Shown: positions 37,728-46,664, counted from the first letter of the stretch. The stretch is DNA of 64,000 nucleotides from JACCTU01 sp963769665 (GCA_963769665.1 CAVYMQ010000003.1:558001-622000); one strand, 5' to 3'. The notes: generated by a model from the sequence alone, not told the origin. Translations and numbers: made by a program.

Positions 37728-38534
37728 TCAGTCGAGGAAGCTGTTGATCCAGCCGAGCACTTCGGGAATGTCGACGCGCTGCGAGTACGTCACGCCCTTG
37801 CAGTTCCCGTTCGTGACATACGAGTTGACTGCGATGACCGTGTCGGTTCCGCCGATGAGGTCGGGACCGCCGGAGTCGCCGAAGCACGTGCCGCCCTTGC
37901 CACGGCCGGGATTCGCCGTCAGCCGGATGAATTCAGCGCTGTGCTTGAAGTTGCCCGCGACGAGTTGACTCGGCGCATACAGACGAACGCGAGGCCCCGT
38001 CCAGACCGGCGGTCCGCCGCCGTGCAGCTGCTGTGAGACGCCGTAGCCCACGAGGTCGACCGGGCTCTTGGTAGGCAGCGTGTCGACCCTCCCGGCCGCC
38101 GGGAGCTGCGCGTAACGGCTGACGACACTTGTCGGCACGGGCTCGCTGAGGACGACGACACCCACGTCGCGCTGGGCGAAGCCGGGGAGGCCGCCCCCGC
38201 AGCCGATGCAGAAGTCCTCGTTCGTGTACGCCGTACCCTCGTACGAGGTCGCTCCTCCGAACGGGTACTCAGTGTTCGTCTGCACGTTCTCACTCATCCA
38301 GATACGTGCAGCGACTGCCCCGTCGGTGCAGTGCCCGGCGGTCAGCACGACGGTCCGCGAGAGCAGCGCCCCAGAGCACCGCCAGGCTGGGCCGTCGGCA
38401 TCGTCGAAGACGATCAGCCCTACGTACGGATGGCGGCCGTTGTCCGGCTCGCCGTTCGTCACCGCCGCCGCCGAGCTCGTCAACAGGCCGGCGGCGAGCG
38501 CAAGCGTCGCGAGGGACGCGAGCAGTCTCGTCAT
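37728..38534 (-). CDS. Secreted trypsin-like serine protease (S1)
   Basis: A 268-residue exported protease. Signal peptide LLASLATLALAAGLLTSSAAA, then TNGEPDNGRHPYVGLIV. Catalytic His in LTAGHCTDG, Asp in FAQRDVGVVVL, Ser in GGTCFGDSGGPDL. CIGCGGGLPG adds cysteines. A paralogue at 44359 shares the mature N-terminus; both begin with T-x-G-E instead of the usual IVGG, so activation may differ from zymogen cleavage in classic trypsins. ATG at 38534. It lies between lipB and lipA, transcribed oppositely, with terminators around it. Confidence 0.9.
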   Translation of the reverse strand: MTRLLASLATLALAAGLLTSSAAAVTNGEPDNGRHPYVGLIVFDDADGPAWRCSGALLSRTVVLTAGHCTDGAVAARIWMSENVQTNTEYPFGGATSYEGTAYTNEDFCIGCGGGLPGFAQRDVGVVVLSEPVPTSVVSRYAQLPAAGRVDTLPTKSPVDLVGYGVSQQLHGGGPPVWTGPRVRLYAPSQLVAGNFKHSAEFIRLTANPGRGKGGTCFGDSGGPDLIGGTDTVIAVNSYVTNGNCKGVTYSQRVDIPEVLGWINSFLD

Positions 38535-38623
38535 GGTCTTTCTCCCCCTTTTCGGTCGAGTAGCGGCAACTGCCCCGTACCCCGTCCGCCGGGGAGTCGA
38601 AACGGCGCGGAGGCTGTCTTCCC

Positions 38624-38629
38624 TAGACT
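38624..38629 (+). promoter_or_regulatory. -10 hexamer of lipA
   Basis: TAGACT ends 8 nt before the ATG at 38638. No Shine-Dalgarno sequence precedes it. Confidence 0.45.
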
Positions 38630-38637
38630 GGCGAACG

Positions 38638-39558
38638 ATGCAGTCGTCGCTCCCCGTGGCCGAGCGGCCTCGCCGGCCGGAGTGGATGAAGGTCCGCGCG
38701 CCGAGCGCGGACGGCCGGTACTTCGACGTCAAGAAGCTGATCCACGGCGCGAGCCTGAACACGATCTGCGAGGAGGCGCGCTGCCCGAACATCGCCGAGT
38801 GCTGGGGCCGCGGCACGGCGACGTTCCAGATCCTCGGCGAGACGTGCACGCGCGCGTGCCGCTACTGCTACGTGCACTCGGGCCGCCCCGAGTCGCCGCC
38901 CGACCCGCTCGAGCCGTTGCGGCTCGCGCAGACCGCGAAGCAGATGGGGCTCAAGCACGTCGTCGTCACGTCCGTCGACCGCGACGACGTCCCCGACCGC
39001 GGCGCGGGCCACTACGCCGCGACGATCCGCGCGCTCAGGCGCGCCGTTCCCGCCGCGTCGATCGAGATCCTCACGCCCGACTTCCTGGGCGTCGAGGAGG
39101 AGGCGCTCGCGACGATCCTCGCCGAGCAGCCACACGTCTTCAACCACAACATCGAGACCGTACGCCGCCTGCATCGAAAGATGCGCGGCGCGAAAGCGAG
39201 CTACGACAAGGCGCTCTGGCTGCTCGAGCGCGCGAAGGAGCTCGCGGACTACCCGGTGCTGACGAAGTCGGGGATCATCGTCGGCCTGGGGGAGACGAAC
39301 GACGAGGTCGTCGACACGATGCGCGACCTCCGAGCGCACGGGGTCGACGTCGTCACGATCGGCCAGTACCTGCAGCCGAGCCCCAAGCACGCGACGATCG
39401 ACCGCTGGGTGCACCCCGACGAGTTCCGCTGGTTCCGCGAGCAGGGCGAAGCGCTGGGCTTCGGCTCCGTCTTCGCGGGCCCGCTCGTCCGCTCGAGCTA
39501 TCGGGCAGACGAGCAGCGCCACGCCGCGGAGACCGGGCGTGGCGCCGTCGCCTACTAG
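38638..39558 (+). CDS. lipA: Lipoyl synthase LipA
   Basis: A 306-residue radical-SAM enzyme inserting two sulfurs into octanoyl-E2. The auxiliary cluster motif CEEARCPNIAEC (CX4CX5C) and radical-SAM CTRACRYC (CX3CX2C) are both intact. VVVTSVDRDDVPDRGAGHYA and VFNHNIETVRRLHRKMRG are typical, as is the C-terminal VRSSYRADEQ. The ATG at 38638 is selected because it begins the usual N-terminus and sits 8 nt after the -10 hexamer. Followed by a strong terminator. Confidence 0.97.
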   Translation: MQSSLPVAERPRRPEWMKVRAPSADGRYFDVKKLIHGASLNTICEEARCPNIAECWGRGTATFQILGETCTRACRYCYVHSGRPESPPDPLEPLRLAQTAKQMGLKHVVVTSVDRDDVPDRGAGHYAATIRALRRAVPAASIEILTPDFLGVEEEALATILAEQPHVFNHNIETVRRLHRKMRGAKASYDKALWLLERAKELADYPVLTKSGIIVGLGETNDEVVDTMRDLRAHGVDVVTIGQYLQPSPKHATIDRWVHPDEFRWFREQGEALGFGSVFAGPLVRSSYRADEQRHAAETGRGAVAY

Positions 39559-39601
39559 ACGGGCGTTCTCTTCCTTAGAAGAGGACGACGACCCGTGATA
39601 C

Positions 39602-39633
39602 AGAGAGGGCCGCCCGAAGGCGGCCCTCTCTTT
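39602..39633. terminator. Terminator hairpin after lipA
   Basis: AGAGAGGGCCGCC (39602-39614) pairs perfectly with GGCGGCCCTCTCT (39619-39631) across CGAA, followed by TTT on the plus strand. It lies between convergent lipA and the S8 gene and probably serves both. Confidence 0.82.
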
Positions 39634-39650
39634 AGTCGAACCGGCTTGGA

Positions 39651-42269
39651 CTACGGCTGGTCGACGATGAACATGGGAGACGTCCACGTCTCCCAATGAG
39701 CAGCGTTGCCAGCGGTGCCAAGCGCCTTCAGCACACGAAGCTGGAGCTTGTACTGCCCTTCCGGCAGCCCACGACGCACGACCTTGCCGTTCTTGTTCAC
39801 CTGGTCGATACGACCGTCCCAGGGGAAGGCGAAGAACGACGTCGCCGTGCTGTTTCGAGGCAAGTAGTCCTCGAACATCAAGAGCGACCGGTACTCGTTC
39901 GGGCCCTTCTTGACGACCGGCTGCCCCGTCGCGGCGTCGAGCAGCGTGAGCTCGTACCGCCGAGACTGGTGCCGGAAGTGCGCGAGGACGTACGGCGTGT
40001 CGCCGGCCGTCATCGTGAAGATCGCACCCTCGGCCTGTCGGGTGTAGAACCCGCCCGACAGCTTGGCCAGCCACGGGAACTCGTTCGCAGTCGGAACGAG
40101 CACCTGGACGCCTAGATAGTCACCGCGGAAACCGGCTGCAGGCACGCGAAGTGCCTGTCCACCGCCCTGAGGCGTTAGAACGACGTGCCCGCCGTACTGA
40201 TGGTGATTTGCGGCGGCACCCGCCCAGCTCAGATCGAACGTGACATCGAGCGTTGCCGTGCCGCCAGCAGGGACGCTGACCGACGAAGCGCTAAACGCGA
40301 CGTCAGGCCAGTTTCCCTGAAGCACTGGCGCATTCGTATTGGCGTTCGTCCCGACTGCGGGTGCGAACGACGGCGTGTACGAAACCGCCGACGCGCCGTT
40401 GTTCTTGATCGTCAGCGTCCGCGTGTTGATCGCCGGCCCCGTCGGGTCGAGATAGCTCAAAGCGAGCTTCCCGGGCGTGACAACGGCCGTCGAGCGGATC
40501 GCCCGATCGATGCGGACCATTCCGGCACCCTGCCGATGAACTGGAGCGCCGAGTGACTGACCCGCCGCGTACGGAACCGGCTGCGAGTTGTTCTGAAGGA
40601 TCGTGCGGACGTCAGCGGGCGACGTACCGGGGCGAGCCTGCAGCAGCAATGCCGCCGTCCCGGCAACGTGCGGAGACGCCATCGACGTACCGCTGATGAT
40701 CGAGTAACCACCTTGCTTCTCGAGCGGATACGTCGAGCGGATGAGCCCACCGGGAGCACCGATGTCGGGCTTCAGGTCAAGCTCCGCGGTCATCCCGTAG
40801 GAGCTGAACGATGAAACCAAACCGCCCGTGGGGTTGACCGCATTGATGCGATCCGTGGTCCACGTGAGCGTCGTCGCGCCGGCTGTGATCTGCGACTTCA
40901 GTGTATTGCCGTCTGCCTGTGAGATGCCGACGGCCCACGGACCCTTGTCAATGATCCCACCGCCGGCGAAGAGACCGGCAGAGTTGTTCGCGATCACTAC
41001 ACCGACCGCACCAGCGGCGACCGCGCGATCGTACTTCGACGCGAACGAGCAGTCTCCGCGATCGATGAGGGCGACTTTGCCACTCGGGTTCGCGCGATAG
41101 GCGTCGTCCGCACCAGGTGGGGTCAACGCCGCGCCTGGGCACCCGCGACCGACATAAACGACCTCAGGAGTCGTTCCGCTTGTCGGCGCGTCCTTCGAGT
41201 CGGCGATCACGAGATATGGCATCTGCGTGTTCGCCGGATTCGTCCGGAACGTCAGCGCACTGATGTGGCTGTTGTCGAACGAAGCGACGCCGATGACCTT
41301 CCGACCGACGCCCGGGGCGCCGGCTGAGTACAGCCCGTTCGCTCCGCTGTTTCCGATCGAAGCGACGACGACCATTCCGCGATCGACGAGAGCGTCTGCA
41401 CCGACGGCCGTCGGGTACTGAGGCCAGGTCATGAACGCGGAGCCGATGCTCATGTTCAGGATGTGCATCCCGTCGGCAGCGGCACGCTCCATCGCGGCGA
41501 GCATGATGTCCGCGGTGGTGGAGCCGTTGCAGCCGAAGACGCGATATGCGCCGAAGGTGACGCCGGGCGCAACGCCCTTGACGCCTCCGTTAGCGCCGAC
41601 GATGCCGGCAACGTGCGTGCCGTGACCGTTGCAGTCATCCGGCCGAGGATCCGGCGTCGCCGCCGGGTTGTAGAGCGGCGAGGTATCGTCGGCATTGAAG
41701 GCGTCACCGACGAAGTCCCACCCGTGCGTGACGCGCGAGTTCGGGAACGCGGCGCTGTCCTGACTCGCGACGCCGTTACCGCCGAGATCGGCGTGGTTGT
41801 AGTCGACTCCAGTGTCCATCACGGCGACCTTGACTCCCGCCCCCGTGAAGCCCATCTCGCTCTGGACGGTGTTCGCGCCGGTCATGTTGATCGCGGTCGC
41901 GAGCTCGGGAGTAATCCCGCTCGTCGGCGCGTGCTGAAGCGTCAAGACCGGATAAACAGCCGTCACGCCCTCGACGAGCTTCAGGTCGGCGAGCTGCTTC
42001 TTCGCCATCTTGACCGAGACGCCCTTCCAGAGGCTCTTGAACTCGAACCTCTGCTGGAGAACCACTCCGTCTGCCTTTGCGTTCGCCCTGAACGCTGCCG
42101 GCGTCGTACTGAGCTCGACGAACCAGGTGTTCGTGTTCTCAGCGTAGGAGGCGTCCACGCTGCCTTCTGGTGCAGTGTTCGCGGAAACGCCAAGCGCTCC
42201 CGGAACCGCAACCAGGGCAGCGAGACAGCCGACAACAGTGAGCGCCCGGAGGGCGCGGTTTTTCCTCAC
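39651..42269 (-). CDS. Secreted S8 serine peptidase with PA insert
   Basis: An 872-residue exported subtilase. A signal peptide is followed by an I9-type inhibitory propeptide (TWFVELSTTPAAFRANAK). Catalytic Asp is in VKVAVMDTGVDYNHADL, His in NGHGTHVAGIVG, Ser in SGTSMASPHVAGTAALL. Between His and Ser lies a protease-associated (PA) domain of about 120 residues (GKVALIDRGDCSFASKYDRA, AAGAVGVVIANN). Fn3-like C-terminal regions follow (GASAVSYTPSFAPAVG, SVPAGGTATLDVTFD). No cell-wall anchor signal is seen. GTG at 42269 follows GGGGAGAGG at moderate distance. It resembles C5a-peptidase/lactocepin-type architecture without the anchor. Confidence 0.93.
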   Translation of the reverse strand: MRKNRALRALTVVGCLAALVAVPGALGVSANTAPEGSVDASYAENTNTWFVELSTTPAAFRANAKADGVVLQQRFEFKSLWKGVSVKMAKKQLADLKLVEGVTAVYPVLTLQHAPTSGITPELATAINMTGANTVQSEMGFTGAGVKVAVMDTGVDYNHADLGGNGVASQDSAAFPNSRVTHGWDFVGDAFNADDTSPLYNPAATPDPRPDDCNGHGTHVAGIVGANGGVKGVAPGVTFGAYRVFGCNGSTTADIMLAAMERAAADGMHILNMSIGSAFMTWPQYPTAVGADALVDRGMVVVASIGNSGANGLYSAGAPGVGRKVIGVASFDNSHISALTFRTNPANTQMPYLVIADSKDAPTSGTTPEVVYVGRGCPGAALTPPGADDAYRANPSGKVALIDRGDCSFASKYDRAVAAGAVGVVIANNSAGLFAGGGIIDKGPWAVGISQADGNTLKSQITAGATTLTWTTDRINAVNPTGGLVSSFSSYGMTAELDLKPDIGAPGGLIRSTYPLEKQGGYSIISGTSMASPHVAGTAALLLQARPGTSPADVRTILQNNSQPVPYAAGQSLGAPVHRQGAGMVRIDRAIRSTAVVTPGKLALSYLDPTGPAINTRTLTIKNNGASAVSYTPSFAPAVGTNANTNAPVLQGNWPDVAFSASSVSVPAGGTATLDVTFDLSWAGAAANHHQYGGHVVLTPQGGGQALRVPAAGFRGDYLGVQVLVPTANEFPWLAKLSGGFYTRQAEGAIFTMTAGDTPYVLAHFRHQSRRYELTLLDAATGQPVVKKGPNEYRSLLMFEDYLPRNSTATSFFAFPWDGRIDQVNKNGKVVRRGLPEGQYKLQLRVLKALGTAGNAAHWETWTSPMFIVDQP

Positions 42270-42425
42270 GTCTGTTACCTCTCCCCTTCTCGTTTACAAA
42301 GCACGAGGCTTCCCCGCGGGGCAGCCGTGGGCGGGAGTGTAGCCCGGTTTTGGACGGATGAACAGGGTCGCGAGAATCGGGGCGAGCCTACTGGTTCACA
42401 TCATTGACGTCTCAAGGAGGCGAGA

Positions 42426-42451
42426 AGGGGCCGCCCTGAGGGGCGGCCCTT
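42426..42451. terminator. Hairpin after the small peptide gene
   Basis: GGGCCGCCC (42428-42436) pairs with GGGCGGCCC (42441-42449) around TGAG, with flanking A/T pairing; on the minus strand TTCTCG follows. It lies 5 nt beyond the stop of the minus-strand peptide gene. The remaining 157 bp up to the S8 gene start (42270-42425) show nothing I can name. Confidence 0.65.
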
Positions 42452-42455
42452 CCCC

Positions 42456-42653
42456 TCATTCCGAAGGGGTCGGCTCGACCGGCATCGTCGCGCCGCCGCC
42501 GAGCTGCTCGGCTTCTTCCACCGGAAGCGGAAGCGGTAGCGGTCCACCTGTCGGATCGACCGGCAGGACGGACATCGCCTCGCGGTCGGGCAGCGGCTCG
42601 CCGCTAAGGGCCTCGAGCTCGTCCGCGCTCATGTTCTGGTCGTTGTTCGTCAT
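42456..42653 (-). CDS. Small acidic/proline-rich peptide (possible precursor peptide)
   Basis: 65 residues: TNNDQNMSADELEALSGEPL, then LPDREAMSVLPVDPTGGPLP, then a Pro/Glu tail (PLPVEEAEQLGGGATMPVEP). No signal peptide or transmembrane helix, no cysteine after the start. The acidic N-terminal SADELEALSG block looks like a RiPP leader and the compact PDREAMSV element recalls small actinobacterial peptides I remember, but there is no maturase, transporter or protease gene nearby other than the S8 gene downstream. ATG at 42653; an upstream GTG at 42668 has no room for a Shine-Dalgarno sequence. Function not assigned. Confidence 0.55.
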   Translation of the reverse strand: MTNNDQNMSADELEALSGEPLPDREAMSVLPVDPTGGPLPLPLPVEEAEQLGGGATMPVEPTPSE

Positions 42654-42698
42654 GCAGAGATAGGTCACCCTTTCAGCGCTTCGGTAAACGAGGAGCCG

Positions 42699-44024
42699 CT
42701 ACTCGTGCGGCTTGGCCATGCGGCGATAGTCGAGGGCCTCGTCGAGGACTGAGTCCTCGACGCCCTTCTCCCTCGCGACTTCACGAAGCGATCGGCCCGA
42801 GGCCGCCGCTTCCTTGACGATCTCGCTCGCCCGGTCGTAGCCGATGTGCGGGTTGAGCGCGGTCGCGGCCGAGAGCGTGAGCTCCGCGTACCGCTCGTTT
42901 TGCTCGCGGTTCGCCGCGATCCCGTCCACGCACTTCTCGGCGAAGAGGCGCGACGCGCTCGAGAGGAGCTGGATCGACTCGAGCAGGTTCCTGGCGATCA
43001 ACGGCACGTACACGTTCAGCTCGAAGTGGCCGTTCATGCCGCCGATCGTGATCGCTGCGTCGTTGCCGATCACCTGCGCGGCGACCTGGGTGACGACCTC
43101 GGGGATGACCGGGTTCACCTTGCCCGGCATGATCGAGCTCCCCTTCTGAAGCTCCGGCAGGAAGAGCTCCGAGAGCCCGGCACGAGGGCCGGAGCCCATG
43201 AAGCGAAGGTCGTTCGCGATCTTCGTCAGCGACACCGCGACCGTCTTCAGCGCGCCGGAGGCCTCGACGAGCGCGTCGCGCGCGGCCTGCGACTCGAACG
43301 GATCGGCGGGCGAGCTGATCTGGAGCCCGGTTTCCGCCGACAAGAGCTTGCGGACGCGCTCCGCGAACTCCGGGTGCGTGTTCAGCCCGGTGCCGACCGC
43401 TGTGCCGCCGAGCGGAATCTCGCCGACGCGGCCGAGCGTCGCCTCGACGCGCTTCTGACCCTGACGCACCTGCGCGGCGTAGCCGGCGAACTCCTGCCCG
43501 AGCGTCACGGGGACCGCGTCCATCCAATGCGTGCGGCCGGACTTGACGACGTCGTCGAACTCGCGGGCCTTCGCCTCGAGCGAGGTCGCGAGCTTGTCGA
43601 GCGCAGGCAGCAGATCGTGCGTCAGCTGCTCGAGGGCGGCGAGGTGAACCGCAGAGGGGAAGACGTCGTTGGAGGACTGGCCCATGTTCACGTCGTCGTT
43701 CGCGTGGACGTCTTCGCCGGCCAGGGTCGCAAGGACCTCGTTCGCGTTCATGTTCGAGCTCGTGCCAGAGCCGGTCTGGAAGACGTCGATCGGGAACTGG
43801 TCGTCGAGCTCGCCGGCGGCGACCCGCTCGGCGGCCGCGGCGATCCGCTCCGCCTTGTCCGCGTCGAGCAAGCCGAGCTCGGCGTTCGCGCGGGCGGCCG
43901 CGCCTTTGATCCGCCCGAGCCAGCGCGCGACGTGGACGGGAATCGGCTCGCCTGAGACGGGGAAGTTCTCGACTGCCTTCGTCGTCTCACCGCCCCACAG
44001 CTCGCCTCGCTCCGTGGTGGCCAT
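42699..44024 (-). CDS. fumC: Class II fumarate hydratase
   Basis: A 441-residue iron-independent fumarase of the TCA cycle. The superfamily signature is GSSIMPGKVNPVIPEV; the active-site TGSGTSSNMNANEVLA and SNDVFPSAVHLAALE segments are present, and VKSGRTHWMDAVPVTLGQEF contains the catalytic TH. It is slightly shorter than the usual 460. ATG at 44024 is 7 nt after minus-strand TAAGCT with no Shine-Dalgarno, so probably leaderless and independent of the zinc-ribbon gene just upstream. Confidence 0.96.
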   Translation of the reverse strand: MATTERGELWGGETTKAVENFPVSGEPIPVHVARWLGRIKGAAARANAELGLLDADKAERIAAAAERVAAGELDDQFPIDVFQTGSGTSSNMNANEVLATLAGEDVHANDDVNMGQSSNDVFPSAVHLAALEQLTHDLLPALDKLATSLEAKAREFDDVVKSGRTHWMDAVPVTLGQEFAGYAAQVRQGQKRVEATLGRVGEIPLGGTAVGTGLNTHPEFAERVRKLLSAETGLQISSPADPFESQAARDALVEASGALKTVAVSLTKIANDLRFMGSGPRAGLSELFLPELQKGSSIMPGKVNPVIPEVVTQVAAQVIGNDAAITIGGMNGHFELNVYVPLIARNLLESIQLLSSASRLFAEKCVDGIAANREQNERYAELTLSAATALNPHIGYDRASEIVKEAAASGRSLREVAREKGVEDSVLDEALDYRRMAKPHE

Positions 44025-44031
44025 GAGGGCC

Positions 44032-44037
44032 AGCTTA
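44032..44037 (-). promoter_or_regulatory. -10 hexamer of fumC
   Basis: Minus-strand TAAGCT ends 7 nt before the ATG at 44024, immediately after the upstream zinc-ribbon stop. Confidence 0.45.
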
Positions 44038-44038
44038 G

Positions 44039-44221
44039 CTAGGCGACTGCGCGCAGCCTGCGCTGATGAGGCGGCCGCTCACGAAGGATGCGGCGGGTGC
44101 GCTCATCGAGGTCCGACACAGGCGCCCAGCCGAGGTAGCCGCAGCGGGGGCAGTCGGGTTGATGGGTGAAGTCGGTACGTCGCTGGCCGCAGCCGAGGCA
44201 CTCGATCAGACGCGTCTCCAC
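44039..44221 (-). CDS. Small zinc-ribbon protein
   Basis: 60 residues with ECLGCGQ and DCPRCGYLGWAPV, a single rubredoxin/zinc-ribbon knuckle pair, then SDLDERTRRILRERPPHQRR, a basic helix. It is likely a zinc-binding adaptor or nucleic-acid binder. GTG at 44221 sits only 1 nt after AAGGAGGT, so the true start may be a little downstream. It ends 14 nt before the fumC start. Confidence 0.6.
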   Translation of the reverse strand: METRLIECLGCGQRRTDFTHQPDCPRCGYLGWAPVSDLDERTRRILRERPPHQRRLRAVA

Positions 44222-44318
44222 ACCTCCTTCTTCGGAGCAGGACGGCCGACGGATTACCCGAAGCGTCCCTCGATCTAGGGAGCCGTGAAAGTGAGGCGAT
44301 CCCTGTCTGTGTTCAGGA

Positions 44319-44349
44319 GGGCGGGGCGCCCATTCGCGGCCCCCCGCCC
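44319..44349 (-). terminator. Possible terminator of the trypsin-like gene
   Basis: GGGCGGGG (44319-44326) pairs with CCCCGCCC (44342-44349), with an inner CGC/GCG pairing; it lies 9 nt after the minus-strand stop. There is no U tract. The rest of 44222-44318 shows nothing recognisable. Confidence 0.35.
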
Positions 44350-44358
44350 CCCCCGCCG

Positions 44359-45174
44359 CTAGGGCAGTACCCGCGGGAACGTCGCGAGCCAGGCCAGGTC
44401 GTCCGCCCGGTCGACGCGATACACGCCGCCGGTGCCTGCGCAGTTCTTGTTCTTGCCGTACGAGGTGACCCCCGCGATGACCCTCGAGTCCCCGATGAAG
44501 TTCGGGCCTCCCGAGTCGCCGAAGCAGGTGCCGCCGGTGTTCGAGTTGTTCGACAGCAAGATCGAGTAGTCGCCCACGTAGCCGTTGTTGATCCCGATCA
44601 GGCGTGGGCGCGAGAGCATCCGAACTCGAGTCGCTTCCGTGTGGTTCTTGTTCGCGTTCTGCAGTCCGTACCCGACGGCCGTGAACGTCGGCTTCTGGCC
44701 ACTCCTCAGTGTGTCGAGCTGGTTGAGGCGCGGCAGTTGGCCGTAGGTTGTGACCGAGGGCGTCCGCGTCCCGGTGAGCTGCACGACTCCGAGGTCGAAG
44801 AGATAGAACGCGTTCGGGTTGTACTGCGGGTGAGTGAACGGCTTGCCGCCGACGTCACCCTTGCAGGGATAGCCCGTGTAGCCGGCGCAGGAAACACCAC
44901 CACCCGGGTAGTTCCCTGCGGGAATCGGGCCATCGGCAAACCAGATCTCGACGTGGTTCGCCGGCGGCTCGGTGCAATGACCCGCGGTCAGGAACAGCCG
45001 CGCCGAGATCAGCGTGCCGCTGCAGCGCCAGAGCGGCACCCCGGCTGCGCTGTGGGCCACCATCAAGCCAACGTACGGGTGGCGGCCGTTGTCGAGCTCC
45101 CCATCGGTGATCGCGCCCGCGGACGTGGGCAGAAGCGCGAAGATGCAAACAGCGAGCAACAAGATTCGCTTCAA
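44359..45174 (-). CDS. Secreted trypsin-like serine protease (S1), paralogue
   Basis: A 271-residue exported protease. Signal peptide LKRILLLAVCIFALLPTSAGA, mature start ITDGELDNGRHPYVGLMV. Catalytic His in FLTAGHCTE, Asp in LFDLGVVQL, Ser in GGTCFGDSGGPNF. Start is TTG at 45174 because GGAGG lies 5 nt upstream; the ATG at 45210 would place the Shine-Dalgarno inside the protein. It is related to the protease at 37728 but lacks the CIGCGGG stretch and has its own Cys pair (SCAGYTGYPC). Confidence 0.88.
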   Translation of the reverse strand: MKRILLLAVCIFALLPTSAGAITDGELDNGRHPYVGLMVAHSAAGVPLWRCSGTLISARLFLTAGHCTEPPANHVEIWFADGPIPAGNYPGGGVSCAGYTGYPCKGDVGGKPFTHPQYNPNAFYLFDLGVVQLTGTRTPSVTTYGQLPRLNQLDTLRSGQKPTFTAVGYGLQNANKNHTEATRVRMLSRPRLIGINNGYVGDYSILLSNNSNTGGTCFGDSGGPNFIGDSRVIAGVTSYGKNKNCAGTGGVYRVDRADDLAWLATFPRVLP

Positions 45175-45275
45175 AGAATCCTCCGTTTCCGGAGGGCAGC
45201 GGAGCGGCATCCTCGCGCCGGTCCACTCACCCTCTCCCCTTGAAGCGACATCTTGCCCTCGAAAGGGCCGATCGT

Positions 45276-46664
45276 CTAGTCCTCTCGAGCGGCCTTCAGC
45301 AGGTCCTCCCAGCCCGAGAGCTTGACCCTCGGGCGGCCGTGCGGCTCCCCGGCGGCCTTCTCGACGCGGTCGATCGCCTCCCAGCCGGCGTAGAGCACCG
45401 GACCCGCGCCTCGCTCGGCCAGCACCTCCGCGAGGTCACGCGGCTCGGCCGCGCCCTCGAGCCTCCCGGCGGCCACGTCCTCGAGCAGGAGCTGCACCGT
45501 CTCGGTCGCGTCCTTCTTGTTCGTCCCGATCACGCCAGTGGGGCCCCGCTTGATCCAACCGGCGCAATACACGCCCACCAGCGGCTCGCCGCTCTCGTCG
45601 AGCACGCGGCCCCCGTTGTTTCGGAGCGTCCCGCGGGCCTCGTCGAACGGAAGGTCGGGCAACGCGACGCCGCGATAGCCGACGCTTCGGAAGACGATCC
45701 CTGCAGGGATGGTCTCGCGGCGGCTGGTCGCGCGCGCGCTGATCCGCTCGCCCTCCGCGACGAGCTCGTTCTGCACGATCTCGACACCCGCAACACGGTC
45801 GACGCCGAGGATCTCGACCGGCGAGACCAGGAAGCGCAGCACGATCCGCCGCGGCTTGCCCGTCGGCTCGCGAGACGCGAACTCGCGCAGCACCTCCATG
45901 TTTCGCGTGGCGTTCGTGTTGCCCTCGAGTGAGGCGCTGCTCGCGGCGTCCAGCTCGAGCTCGGCCGCGTCGACCACCACGTCGGCACCCGCGAGCTCCC
46001 CCAGCTCCTTCAACTCGGGGGTGGTGAACGCCGCCTGGGCGGGGCCACGCCGTGCGAGCAGCACGATCTCGCGGATCGCCGACCCGGCGATCGCGTCGAT
46101 AGCGCGGTCGGTCGTGTCGGTCGGCTCGAGCTCCTCGCGGGTGAGCGCCAGCATCCGGGCCACGTCGAGCGCGACGTTTCCCGCCCCGACGACGACGGCC
46201 CGTTCGACCGAGAGGTCGAACTCGAGGTCCTGGAAGTCGGGATGGCCGTTGTACCAGGCGACGAACTGGGTCGCCGACCAGGATCCGGGAAGCTCCTCGC
46301 CCGGAACGCCGAGCCGGTTGTCCGTCTGCGCGCCGACCGTGTAGACGACGGCGTCGTAGAGACGTACGAGCTCGCCGTGCGCGATCTGCGCTCCGACCTC
46401 GACATTGCCGAAGAACCGGAAGCCCGGTTTCTGCGCCGTCCGCTCGAAGGCGCGCGAGACGTCCTTCAGCTTCGGGTGGTCGGGCGCGACGCCGAGCCGC
46501 ACGAGCCCCCACGGCGTGGGCAGTCGCTCGAGCATGTCCACCTCGATCGGAGGGTCGGCGCCGAGGAGCGCGTTCGCCGCGTAGAAGCCCGCCGGGCCCG
46601 AGCCGACGACGGCTACACGCAGAGGGAGGCGGGCGGGGCTAGCCGCAGCCGGAACCGCAGCCAC
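45276..46664 (-). CDS. Ferredoxin-NADP+ reductase, FprA/adrenodoxin-reductase type
   Basis: A 462-residue FAD- and NADPH-dependent reductase moving electrons between NADPH and ferredoxin. FAD motif RVAVVGSGPAGFYAANALL, LPTPWGLVRLGVAPDHP typical of FprA, NADP motif RAVVVGAGNVALDVARMLA, and IKRGPTGVIGTNKKDATETV near the C-terminus. GTG at 46664 overlaps the upstream Fe-S carrier gene by 26 nt, which suggests joint regulation and an Fe-S/ferredoxin role. No sign of a fused ferredoxin domain. Confidence 0.93.
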   Translation of the reverse strand: MAAVPAAASPARLPLRVAVVGSGPAGFYAANALLGADPPIEVDMLERLPTPWGLVRLGVAPDHPKLKDVSRAFERTAQKPGFRFFGNVEVGAQIAHGELVRLYDAVVYTVGAQTDNRLGVPGEELPGSWSATQFVAWYNGHPDFQDLEFDLSVERAVVVGAGNVALDVARMLALTREELEPTDTTDRAIDAIAGSAIREIVLLARRGPAQAAFTTPELKELGELAGADVVVDAAELELDAASSASLEGNTNATRNMEVLREFASREPTGKPRRIVLRFLVSPVEILGVDRVAGVEIVQNELVAEGERISARATSRRETIPAGIVFRSVGYRGVALPDLPFDEARGTLRNNGGRVLDESGEPLVGVYCAGWIKRGPTGVIGTNKKDATETVQLLLEDVAAGRLEGAAEPRDLAEVLAERGAGPVLYAGWEAIDRVEKAAGEPHGRPRVKLSGWEDLLKAARED

